From: Onchocerca lupi
Taxonomy: Eukaryota; Nematoda; Chromadorea; Rhabditida; Onchocercidae
Reading direction: 5' to 3'
Length of the DNA: 64,000 bases
NCBI GenBank assembly: GCA_028564675.1
Contig: JAOVVO010000028.1
Location: 186,001 to 250,000 of the forward strand
The notes beneath the pieces were generated by a model that had not been told where the DNA came from, searched no databases, and was given only the letters and a program-made list of their open reading frames with translations. Shown here one piece after another: positions 27,271-37,401 of the stretch. The position numbers were made by a program, and so were the translations under genes. Within the stretch, counting starts at the first letter, position 1, and each line of letters opens with the position of its first letter.

Positions 27271-29205
27271 TAATTATCAATTGATTGTTCATTATCTTCG
27301 CTGCCATATACGAAAAAGCGCCTCAGGTTGCATTGCTTGTGAATTTTTGTTGCAATAAAAAAGTGTTTTCATTCTACATGGACTTGTGGTTTTTAGGTAT
27401 TCCTAAGATAATTCATGGCTGGAGAATCGGTGAGTGTGCTTTTAAGATATATCATAAAGCTTGTTTATGTTATTTTAATGTGGCAATATGATTATGACTA
27501 TAAAGCATCTGTAATGATTTATTTGTTGAATTAGTGAGATATTTGGACAACTATTTGAACATTTAGATGTGTATTAGAAGCTTCAAAAAAATACATTCAC
27601 TACATATCATTTACCTTTTCGCGAGGCACTTTAATGCTGGACTTAGTTCGCTACCTCTAGATCGGTCTCATATATGCATAACATGCGTAAGTAATTAAAG
27701 CATTTACATTTCATAGGATTTTTATCAACATTTCGTAATTACTTTGCCTGGCTTTTAAATCTGTTTTATCCAGTTTCTATGCAATTGAGAACGTTGTTGT
27801 TGAAATATTTTCTAAGACAGCGGAAATTTTCATGAACAGTTCGGGAAAAAAGGAAGTGGAAGTGAAATCATATAGGTTAAAAAAATAAGGTCTGGCTTTA
27901 GAGAATTTAGACTTTGAACTTGCTAGCGTCATCTTTGTCGGTATCCCAGATTGGTATGGCAATCACCATCCAACTTATCTTTTTAAAGCATTTAGGGTAT
28001 TAACAGGTTCGCTAGTTATATTGTATTATAGTTCCTACTTTTTTTTTTAAAATGAAGTCTCTTGTATGTTTCTTATTTTTATCCTTTCTCTACTTCTGTA
28101 TTCTTTGTATATTTGTGGACTTTTTTTCATGTCGTACTAATGTCTTGTTTTTTTCTGAAAATTTATCGAATTTATAAATTTCAAAGATTGGCGGAGGATT
28201 CTCAGTAGAATCAAATTATGTGTGGAATATGAGAGTTCTATTAAAATTCTACAGATTCTATAAATAAGTCATTTTATCATAAAGCAGGGAGTGGTACGCT
28301 TTTTTAACTTTGTTAGAACGTCATTTAGTTCGAGTACCATTCTTCTGTGATCATGTCTGGCATACATCAAAATATTAATACTTTGATTCTGACCTTAATC
28401 CTTTTGAGATTATAAGGATCCTCTACAGTGTAATCTAATAAATTTGCATGTTTTGTGGATATGAATAAGATAGGCAGAGGAGTTTTCACGGTTGATTTGG
28501 AATAAAAGGAAATTGTAACACAGTATAAAAGACAGCAATGGCAAAAACCAAAAATTGCATAGTGCATGTAATGCGCGTTTATATTTTTAAAATTACCGTG
28601 GTTATGCGTTAATTTTATTCTTTCATTTGCAGTGTTGATATTAGATCTCCAAGTTTTCTTTTTGTATTGCTGGTTAATTGCACTGTTTAAGTCATTAATT
28701 TGTTAATTCATACGTTCAAGCAGGTCTTGATGCGAAAAGTCTGCAGCACTGGATAAGAAAAATTGGAATTAAGTTCTTTTGCAAAAATCTCTAGAAGTGG
28801 ACTAGAATTTAGTGAGAACTTTTCTTTTATTATTAGTTTCTTGATGTTCTTTTTGATTAAAAATATTAGTATTGTACGAAATGAAAAAATTTTGGCCAGT
28901 AATTTAGAATCTTTGGTTTTTCGATTTTAGCAATAACTAGGATGGAGAGTTCAGAGTAGTATCTGGGTAAAACTCAATCTATATAAATTGTGACGAGTTT
29001 TATAAATTTCGAGAAATATGTTGATTTGAAATTTGACAAATTAAATTGTTGCGTGAAGAACTCATTTAATCAGAGTTTTATTGGTTTTTCGCATTTGTTT
29101 TATAAGAAAAAAAGACATTATTTGTATTAAACAAATGTGATTGGTGCAAAGAAAAGAAAAATCCAAAAAAGAACATGCTATCTATTGAAAAAATCGTTTA
29201 TGTTT
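27271..29205. other. set-2 3' UTR and intergenic sequence
   Basis: An AATAAA lies at 27354-27359, 84 bases after the set-2 stop, and is the likely poly(A) signal. The remainder is AT-rich and holds only short random open frames on both strands. The decayed Helitron remnant starts at about 29206. Confidence 0.55.
27354..27359 (+). terminator. Poly(A) signal of set-2
   Basis: AATAAA hexamer 84 bases downstream of the set-2 stop codon, the first such hexamer after it. Confidence 0.55.
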
Positions 29206-30960
29206 CATTTTGTTCATGCAAATTTTTATCGACGTCGGCATCGGGTATTTCAGCCCGTATTACATCGTCGATTTCGTTTGAAACTGATTTTGTCATAAAG
29301 GCAGATTAGTATATATGTGCGTGTGGCAATCTCTCTTTTGCAACACACAGACCCCCCATGAAATCCACCAGCGATTTCAGCTTCTGTTCGAAAACACGTG
29401 CTGTGATGTCATGCCTATCCATCGGCGATTGCTCAGCGAGTAAAAGATTTTGTATATCACCCCAAGCTGGATTGCATGTGAATGTAATGAACAGGTCTGA
29501 ATGCCCGTAATGTCGAACATAGCAATTGCATCTTAAGCGTACTCATGCATATGACATGGATTGCCTCCATATGAAAATGGCAAAATCTTTAGTCTTCCAA
29601 TGTTAATTGTATTACTATCACTTACAACTGCATCTCGCAAATGAATGTATTCTTCAGAGCGAAGCTTGTTCTAATTCAAACGGTGAATATCAAACGTTCT
29701 GTTTCGGTTTTTGCATACATATCTACGATATATTGGTGAAATAAATTATGACATTTCAAAATGTAGCTGTCTTCATTCTCTCGAATCATTAATCGGTATG
29801 AATAATAGTTCATTTCGCTGCATTTCATTTGTTTCTTCGCCACTGAATGGATTTATCATCTTTGAAATGATATCCATCCGCATCATGCCGAAAAATGATT
29901 AGTATTGCGAAGCATCGTAGCATTGATTAGTTTCTGCAATTTTTGTCAACTGATGGTTTCTCCGGTGAAGAACAATATCTCCAGGTTAGAACTGATCTAC
30001 GATTTTAACAATTGCCACTTCATCTATAGTTGGAGTTTGAATCTTCGCACATGTTCTCCAGCAGACAATTCCAAGTTCAAATAAACCTATAATGATGAAA
30101 CCGCGAACAGCTCATTATAACAGCTACAATGTACTTGATGTGGATTATTCAACATGGATATCTGTAGCAATTCCAGAGTTAATACATGCACCAAAGCTCC
30201 ATTTTTGAATTTTATCAGCATGAATAACAGCCTTGTGTATATCAGATGGATTCATGTTAATTGTTGTTTTGAACAAACGCACTTAATTGTTTTTCTCATA
30301 AAAAATCTGTTGCAATTGGGAAACGACGGATTTTTCTACATCGGTATGAATTCCACAACGTGCATTCAATTCATCACTGCTATAACCGATGAAATATATT
30401 TTTAGGGATTTATGTTGAACCATTGGGCATCGGAAGCAGGGAGCCAGCTTTATAACAAATTTGTCCTTTCACCTTGAAAGTATAATTTCTGCGCCGAACG
30501 ACATCATTTGGAAGCAGGAGTTCTATTTCCTGATTTTAGATAGGAAAGATTCGGCAATATATCCGGCAAGCGAAGTTTTTAATGGCTCTGACAGTTCTTA
30601 CAGTTGAGGAAGTTTAATTTTTCCGGCGGCGCAACATATTTCTTCCATTTCTTCATTAAATTTTATAGCCTTACAATAACTTGAGTTACAGTGTCGATGA
30701 GAACATGTGGGTTCAAACCATAACCATTAGCTTGGTTGTACGCAATGCAAGGCGATTATGACCGTGTGATTGCTGAACACGGAGCCGTATATGAACTGAT
30801 CGTGTATGACACGTGTATGACAAGAAATACTGAAGGTCAAGTGGCGCGAAGTAGTTTCAAAGGGACGACAAACATGTTTATCACCAAAACGCTCCAATTC
30901 AGAAATAAACGTCAAAGATCGACGCAGCAAAAGCAACAGTCTGGAGTTCAAAGGGTTCCA
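29206..30960 (-). mobile_element. Decayed Helitron: N-terminal and Rep (HUH) part of a RepHel gene
   Basis: Read on the minus strand with several frame changes and stops, this stretch follows the standard order of an animal Helitron RepHel protein. Around 30.6-30.7 kb there is a Cys/His cluster and CCAAGKIKLP, followed by NSCFQMMSFGA and LKIYFIGYS. Then comes ADKIQKWSFGA near 30.2 kb, and GEETNEMQRNELL near 29.8 kb. At 29.6-29.65 kb there is KLRSEEYIHLRDAV. Then NIGRLKILPFSYGGNP, an Asp-rich RHDITARVF-like segment near 29.4 kb, and LPHAHI with the HUH metal-binding pair at 29314-29322. Similarity stops at about 29210, just after the DEIDDVI..EIPDADVDKNLHE-like segment. The tyrosine motif and the Pif1-type helicase are therefore missing. 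The high-coordinate end abuts the BEL 5' LTR at 30969. It cannot be functional. Orientation and family are firm; exact ends are not. Confidence 0.85.
30868..30939. repeat. Partner copy of the 9280-9508 repeat scrap
   Basis: This block next to the Helitron remnant shares two ordered segments with 9280-9508. It probably belongs to the upstream part of the Helitron gene or its 5' flank, which would make the 9.3 kb copy a second Helitron trace. Confidence 0.45.
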
Positions 30961-30968
30961 ATTCGACA

Positions 30969-31636
30969 TGTCGCGAAACTCCAACAAAATTTCAAACGAA
31001 TAAACAATTAAATACATTTCTCATTCAAATTGTAAAACTAATCAAACAAGTAATACATTGCTCTGTAATAGTGAATCACTCAACTAATTTTACATTCCTT
31101 TAGATTTATTTCCCATGTTTTTTTTTTTGCTTTTATCTATGTTCACATCTTTGTATTTCCATCACCGGAATTCTCTTCGTTATCAATCGCTAACCGTACT
31201 AAATTTGCATTCTTCATATTCACATCTTAATCTTCCCATTTGATCTTGCTGCAATGCTTGAATAATCATGGGAATCTACTCCCACTTCCTAATGTTTATA
31301 AGCCTTATTGTACTGAATGAGTGAGCATTTTTAATCAAATAAATTCCGACAACTCGATCGTCCACTCAACTCAACTCACATTAATTGCTATTTGGGTCGT
31401 CCGTTCAACTCAAATCAACCGCTATTCGGTTCAACTTAACTCAGATTAACTGCCATTCGGTTCTCTGTTTAACTCAACAATTACTCAAATCCAACTTAAC
31501 TTTGTCCAACTCAACACATCTCAATCGACTCCCCGCAAACAACGCGAAAGGTAAATCAACCTTGGTCGAAATATTGGTTGTATTCGGTTATCATAGACAT
31601 CACCTCCAACGAATCAACAAATCTTACGACACGACA
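30969..31636 (+). repeat. 5' LTR of the BEL/Pao element
   Basis: It aligns by eye with 35374-36010. It starts TGTCGCGAAACTCC, shares ACTAATTTTACATTCC and AGATTTATTTCCCAT, and carries a degenerate CAACT/CAACTCAA pentamer-rich stretch at about 31350-31530, before a shared end near GACAC. The right end is uncertain by some tens of bases. Confidence 0.8.
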
Positions 31637-32030
31637 GTTCAAAGCGACACAGCAATCCGACAATTCACTTGAATAGTATTCTTCTCTACCAGAGAAAAAA
31701 ACCGTTTATCATAAGAAAAACTTGACAACGCAAAACACGAAAATCACAAATATTGCATCAATAAAACATGATTATTACAAATATCATGTCAATAAAACAT
31801 GGTAAAATTAATGATGAAATTATTAATACAATAAAAAGAATAGTAAGGAAGATTTAAATAACTGGGATGTAGAGACCAGCCACTCGTTGACATGGTTAAT
31901 TTTGGAAATAGTAAAAAAGGAAGGAATTGATAAGGCATCCATATGCGCCTTTGTTAGCGCAATACAGTTAGCTTTTGTTAGCAGCTGGGTTTTTGTTGGC
32001 GCAATGCAGCTGAGTTTTTTAAATTTATTT

Positions 32031-32110
32031 TAATGCAAATTAGGTTGCAAAATCAAAGAAAAAAAAAAAATGCGTGCAGCTGGCAGAAATGTCACTCCTA
32101 ATTTGCATTA
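32031..32110. repeat. 80-bp unit with perfect 14-bp terminal inverted repeats
   Basis: TAATGCAAATTAGG at 32031-32044 is exactly inverted as CCTAATTTGCATTA at 32097-32110, with an A-rich 52-base core between. It lies inside the BEL element between the 5' LTR and the reverse-transcriptase remnant. Just upstream (31940-32020) is a degenerate direct repeat of a TTTGTTAGCGCAAT.CAG-like unit. It could be a small MITE or a hairpin left from element decay. Confidence 0.55.
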
Positions 32111-32126
32111 CAAAGAAAAAATCACT

Positions 32127-33440
32127 TTCCGGTCTTCAGTTGTTCTGACAACCTGATCTAGCCGGCATATTATTACGGTTTCGAATGATGAAATTAGTCA
32201 TAATTGCTGACATAGAAAAGGCTTTCTTTCTTTCTACAGGATTACATCCTGAAGAAAGAAACTGTACAAGATTTCTATGGGTCAAGAATCTAGATGAGGA
32301 AGTATGAGAAAAGAACATCAAATCCTACTGATTTAAACGAGTACTGTTTGGAGTGATATCTTCATCTTTCCTATTAGCAGTAACCCTTAAATACCATTTA
32401 GATAATACAGCAACTAATTTAGCCTCAGGAATAAAAAAGAACTTATATGTTGATAACATCATTTTGACTGCAGAAAACACGGAAGAAACGATATGTAAAT
32501 ATCACAAAACCAAAGAAATTTTTAGAGAAGCGTCAATGAACGTCAGAGAATTTTTATCCAATGATAAGGAATACAACAAACGAATACTTCAGAACGATTT
32601 AACAAAACGAAAAAAGAAACTTTCTTCGGACTTAACTGGAATCAAGACATGGATACCATGCGGCTAATATTAAAACCATGGTCAAACAAAAAATTTAAAA
32701 AAAAAAAAAACGATTCTATAGTTCATCGCTTCACAATATGATCCGCTGGAATACTTAATCCCAATTATGGTAAGGTTTTAACTATTTATCCAGCATTTAT
32801 GAAAGGAAAGGTATGTATGGGATCAATCCATAAATAACACCGAAAAGGAGCAATGGAAAACTCTTATATCAGAATGGTCTAAAGAAGTGAAAGAGATCCC
32901 GAGATTCATAACAAAAAACACCGAATCGGTGGAATTCCATATATTTACCAATGTGTCTAAAGTTGCCTATTCTGCTGCCGTATATATATATTCGATATAG
33001 TGACGAAGAAAGAAATAAGATTACTAAATCTCATTTGTTATATGCTAAATCTCGAATTGCACCAATCAAAGACATATCAATCCCAAAACTCGAATTGCTA
33101 TCTATATTGGTAGGAGTTAGAGCAGGCAATTCGTGTTAAACCAATTATGATGCCGTGAAAAAGAATCAACTGTGTGGTCAAATGCAAAATGTGCCCTTTT
33201 TTGGATTAAAAATAAATCGAAATTACTTTCGCGATTTGTGCAAAAAACGAGCTGAAGAAATTTGAACTTTAATTCTCACTTTAAATTAAGATACCGAGTT
33301 CTCAAAATCCAGCCGACATGGCCACAAGAGGAATTTCACCAACCAAACTTCGTAACAGCAAATTATGGTGGAATGGTCCGTACCAGATGAATAAGGATCC
33401 ATCACAATAGCCTAACGGAAGCAATATGTGAAAAGACGAT
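32127..33440 (+). pseudogene. Broken BEL/Pao pol: reverse transcriptase and RNase H region
   Basis: Remnant of the polymerase part of the retrotransposon. In shifting frames I see a segment equivalent to the DIEKAF core near 32205-32230. An open stretch at 32353-32667 contains the YVDN active-site box ([12 protein letters not shown]; the catalytic Asp pair appears as DN, as is usual for this family). RNase H-connection sequence follows to about 33140, then an NPADMATRG-like segment near 33310-33340 that precedes integrase in BEL/Pao elements. Multiple stops and frame changes separate these parts. It is not functional. Confidence 0.8.
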
Positions 33441-33479
33441 TACAATCTAAAAGAGTAGTTATTAATCAGACAGGCATAA

Positions 33480-33960
33480 TCGCAGAACCTAAAGAGTGAA
33501 GAAACAGAGAAATGGAATCTCTTTCAACACAAAAAGGATAAGGTGTGGAGATCCAACAATCGACTAGAACATTCAGAATTGAACAAAGAAAGCAAATATC
33601 CCATTTATTTACCAAATAAGAGTGATATAACTAAACTCATCATTTGGCAGCAACATAAGAGGTTGTACCATGGTGGAATTGTACACATCTTATCTGCAGT
33701 AAGGCACAGATTTGGATTCCGAAAGGAAAAGCCGAAATAAAACGAACGATATCTTCATGAATGGCTTGCAAGCGATGGAAGGCAAAACTCTTTAAATTGC
33801 CGCCAATGCCAAGCTTAGCAGAATCACGAGTATGGCGATTAAGAACTTTCGAGCAGCAATATAATAAAGAACCTCTTAGAAGACGAGTCAGAAGAACCAA
33901 TAGCTAGCCGAACTCGAAATTCCAGAAGAACAGCGACACATGCCGAAATAACCACTAAGA
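33480..33960 (+). pseudogene. Broken BEL/Pao integrase N-terminal region
   Basis: An open segment at 33543-33740 carries the zinc-binding start of integrase (LIIWQQHKRLYHGG, with the two His of the HHCC finger). It is followed in another frame by a CKRWKAKLFKLPPMP-type segment holding the later part of that region. The DDE core that should follow is missing; sequence passes directly into unrelated or C-terminal remains. This points to an internal deletion as well as point decay. Confidence 0.75.
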
Positions 33961-34079
33961 CTACATCCAATAATTTTTTGAAAACATAAAAATGTTATCA
34001 TTAATAACCGTACAGATTATAGCTGCAAACAACTGCAAATGGATTTCCAAAATACCTTTTAACATTCTTCAGGAATGAA

Positions 34080-35247
34080 ACTGCGAAGAAATTATCAATC
34101 AAAACGTTACATTACGCAAAGTGGAGGTGGCACACACGCGCTCACGTAAGGATACCAGCTGTCAAATGCATTAATATCACGAGAACAGTTTGTACAAAGG
34201 CCTTCTCAGACTATCACCTCTCAGTAGTTTTAGATCAACAATTACTTCACCAATTTCTTACCAACTCTGCCGGTTAATGCATCTTCAAAAACAGATGGAT
34301 GGAAACCCATTGATTCAATTCTTCCCTAATAAATGGATGACAAACAATGAAGTACAATATTCATATGGATGGTGGGGAGTTGAATGTCAATCAACAACAA
34401 ATTTCGTATTAATCGAAGGAGAAATATTCTTAAATGATGGAAAAAGGATTAATTTCTAATTTGGATAATACCGACCACTGCATGGTGAAATTGGGTAAGT
34501 GTATTACTAGCACTAGCATTGTTTTATGGAAAAGTACTGAGATAGTAAATCATTGCTCATGTCGAAGAGTTGGAAGATTCGAAACTATGAGATACGGGAA
34601 TCACTTTATTATCGATGAATCACAAGCCTCATTTGTAATCGATAAAGAGGATAACACAATCATAACGACAAATTGTAGATTCACCAGCCCCTATCTAATG
34701 AAAGGAAAATCTTACGAAAAAATCAAAACGAGAAACAACAAAACAATTACTTATGATGGAGACTTCTTAAGAAGAAACATTCGATCCGAATAATGTAAGG
34801 TTTCAATATCTTTTTGATTCATTAAGACAAGAATTTATTCAAAAACTCAAAGTAATATACCAACGCAGCAGCCAAAACAGAAATAATCTAGTGCTTTTGA
34901 TTGAAGGATTGCCTATCAATTATCCTACTCTCACCGCCAGAACAATACTGCAAAGAAATGATTTAATAGCTAAAAAAATAAGTGGAAAATTATTGAAGCA
35001 GCCCTGCAAATTCAAGGAAATTACAATGCAAAATATCGAATTTAAAGGAGGTGTAACAGATAAGTTTGATCTTAAAAGAATCAATGCGGAATTAGAACTC
35101 ATGGCTCACAATCAAGAGGCAGTAAATAAAATATCATATCGACCAAAAAATGATTCTCTTCGGCAAGAAATTTCCGAACAAGGAATGTTTTTCACGAGAA
35201 CAAAATTCGAATCACAAAAATATCATTGTTATTCCTACGGAATCTAA
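34080..35247 (+). pseudogene. Possible env-like third region of the BEL/Pao element
   Basis: Between the integrase remnant and the 3' LTR lie three open stretches in different frames (34190-34459, 34434-34793, 34891-35247). They are rich in Cys, Trp and Tyr in the first half and in Lys/Gln/Glu later. A region in this position is typical of nematode BEL/Pao elements that carry an envelope-like gene. I cannot match it to a named glycoprotein family, and no signal peptide or transmembrane segment survives. It is broken by frame changes and is not functional. Confidence 0.5.
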
Positions 35248-35373
35248 ATTTACCCAAGTTCTAAATAGGGAAAGACAAGGATCAGTTATTAGACTTAATA
35301 CATTTTCCTACACACCAGAAGACCTTTCAGTCAAACTTCCACATTAATTTCTCCTCTCTCCTCCCCTTGGGAG

Positions 35374-36010
35374 TGTCGCAAATTTCGATATCGCGAGACT
35401 CCAGCCAAATTCCAAACAAATAAACAATCAAATAAATCCCTCATTGTAAATGAATGTTACCAATACTGTGAATAATTTAACTAATTTTACATTCCTTAGA
35501 TTTATTTCCCATTAAATTCTCATGTTTTTTCTGTTTTTTTTCTATGCTCATATCTTCGTATTCCTGTCATACAGGAAATGCCTTTGTTATCGATCGCTTA
35601 CAATACTTATTTAAATTCACATTTTTGTCCAAATTCACATCCTAATTTCCTCATTAAATCTTGTTACGATGCTTATGTTGTGATTGGATCTTGACAGTTT
35701 CCGGTGTTTAATGTAAACCACTCCCATTTCTAATACATATAAATCTTGTTATATTGAGAAAGGGGCTTGGTTCCAATAAAGGTTTTACAATCCAGTGTGG
35801 ACTCAACACAATTCAAACCCAAGTAAACTCAACTCAACAATTCAACCCAACCGATCTCAATTCGACGCAACTCAACATAATTCAACTCAATTCAGTTCAG
35901 GGAATCTTTGGAAGCTGATTGACCAACCCGACAATCAACTCGCCTAGAGACACTGGTGGTATTTGGCTATTGATCGACATTACTCTCCACGATTGAGAAC
36001 AATTTATGAC
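35374..36010 (+). repeat. 3' LTR of the BEL/Pao element
   Basis: Starts TGTCGCAAATTTCG right after TTGGGAG, a short purine run that could be the decayed polypurine tract. It contains the same ordered blocks as the 5' LTR, including the CAACT-rich stretch at about 35800-35900, and a near-TATA segment TATAAATCTTG near 35738. The right edge near 36010 was set by where similarity to the 5' LTR fades. Confidence 0.8.
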
Positions 36011-37386
36011 ACCAACACTAGAAACATGCACTTTCTTTTTTCTTTTTTTCCACTTAACCAAACTAAGTTACAGCAATGCGTGTACAAAAACATGGGCATG
36101 TTTGAATGCAATGTTGTGTCAAAATTTCAAAGCAATAGGTAAGGATTTTACGATATCTAAGATTTTGAATTAATATAGATAAAGCGCATGTTTAAGAACT
36201 TTCGGAGATTTAAGATTTCGAACAAACGTTGACGTTTTTATTTATGTAGATTTGTTGGAGCGGGATAAGCGAGGCGTGTCGACCCCTATACACCAGCTGG
36301 ATCGGAGAATTGCTGCATAAATATCGCAGAAATTTTTTTGAGCGGAAAATTAGAAAATCATTGTATCATCTCAAATTTTCGCATAGCTAGTAGTATATGA
36401 TGGAAATGTTATAAGAAGCTGTTGATAAGAAATGATACGTGGAAGTGACCACAAAGAACTCGGAACTTCGTAAGATACAACCTTTAGACTACATACAAGG
36501 CAATATAATTTAAATACAATAAACATCGAAAACAACAATAGAGCATTTCATCGTCCGGTTCATATCCCATTTGCGATTTACTTCTTCAAATCGCACATTG
36601 ATAGTAGTCCGGTGTTACAAGTGTTAATTAATTAATTGGTGTTTGCCGGGACTTTTGTTCTACGAGATGTTGCATTCTTTATGTTAGGAAGAAATTCAGT
36701 TGATAAGTTACCATTTCTTGATTTCTATTGAAGTGCAGAATTTTGAAGCTTTTTTTTGATTATTTAAAGTACACTCATAATGGTTACACAAATACTGTAA
36801 TTCAAACTTTATTTCTTATTTTTATGCATATAATACTTTTAATAAATTGGAATCAGTCATAATATTACTTAGAAATTTTTGCTGTTTAGTATTTTCGATT
36901 TGAAAACTGTTGAAAGTTGCTTTCATTTCCTTTTTTTTCTTATATGTGATGGTTTCTGAAGCTAATAAAGGAGCATACTGTCTTGACAAATTGATGACAG
37001 CGTTTATGTGAATTGTTAGATTTTTTATGCAAAATTATGCATCTTTTTTCATTCGTTCATCATTTTTATTTTTGAAGAAGTTTTTTCGTCAATAATTTTA
37101 AAGTGAATTGTGCGTTATATACGAATTTACAGCTAATTATGCGTTTTACGCATTATTGTCTAACTATATATATGTATGAGCTTCTGATTAATTTCTCTGC
37201 CATTAAAAAAAATTATATGAATAAATAATGGAAGAAAAGGAATGAGCTTCTTTTTCTTTATCTGGATAAAGTGAATTAGATTCATTACTAAATAAGCAAT
37301 ACAAACGGATATTTATTCTGATCTGCAGGTAATGTATGTCTATGTTTCGAGACATATTGATGGTACTTAATGATAGCTAATTAAGA
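36011..37386. other. Intergenic region between the BEL element and ttc-7
   Basis: Mostly AT-rich. Two less AT-rich patches stand out: 36240-36310, open in one plus frame for about 23 codons (LLERDKRGVSTPIHQLDRR), and 36540-36630, with GTCCGGT twice. Both may be transposon scraps, but I cannot assign them. No gene is supported. Confidence 0.5.
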
Positions 37387-37396
37387 ATTCTTACAG
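37387..37396 (+). promoter_or_regulatory. Candidate spliced-leader trans-splice acceptor for ttc-7
   Basis: ATTCTTACAG ends five bases before the ttc-7 ATG at 37402. The very short distance and the lack of an upstream donor exon suggest spliced-leader addition. Confidence 0.5.
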
Positions 37397-37401
37397 AATC
37401 A

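Larger units (their letters stand above)
30969..36010 (+). mobile_element. Decayed BEL/Pao-type LTR retrotransposon
   Basis: About 5 kb, bounded by two diverged direct repeats that begin TGTCGC (30969 and 35374). Between them the order reverse transcriptase, RNase H, integrase, possible env-like region is that of a BEL/Pao element on the plus strand. The gag-protease part expected between the 5' LTR and the reverse transcriptase is not recognisable; only about 500 bases lie there. All coding parts carry stops and frame changes, and the LTRs differ at perhaps a fifth of positions by eye, so the insertion is old. I found no convincing primer binding site or target-site duplication. Confidence 0.85.

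Noticed and set aside
30154..30405. Plus-strand open frame of 83 codons at about 30.2 kb
   Set aside because: It is the shadow of the minus-strand Helitron remnant, whose protein order is recognisable.
36540..36630. tRNA-like B-box (GGTTCATATCC) near 36557
   Set aside because: The loop lacks the conserved A at the usual place, and no acceptor stem or A-box could be paired.
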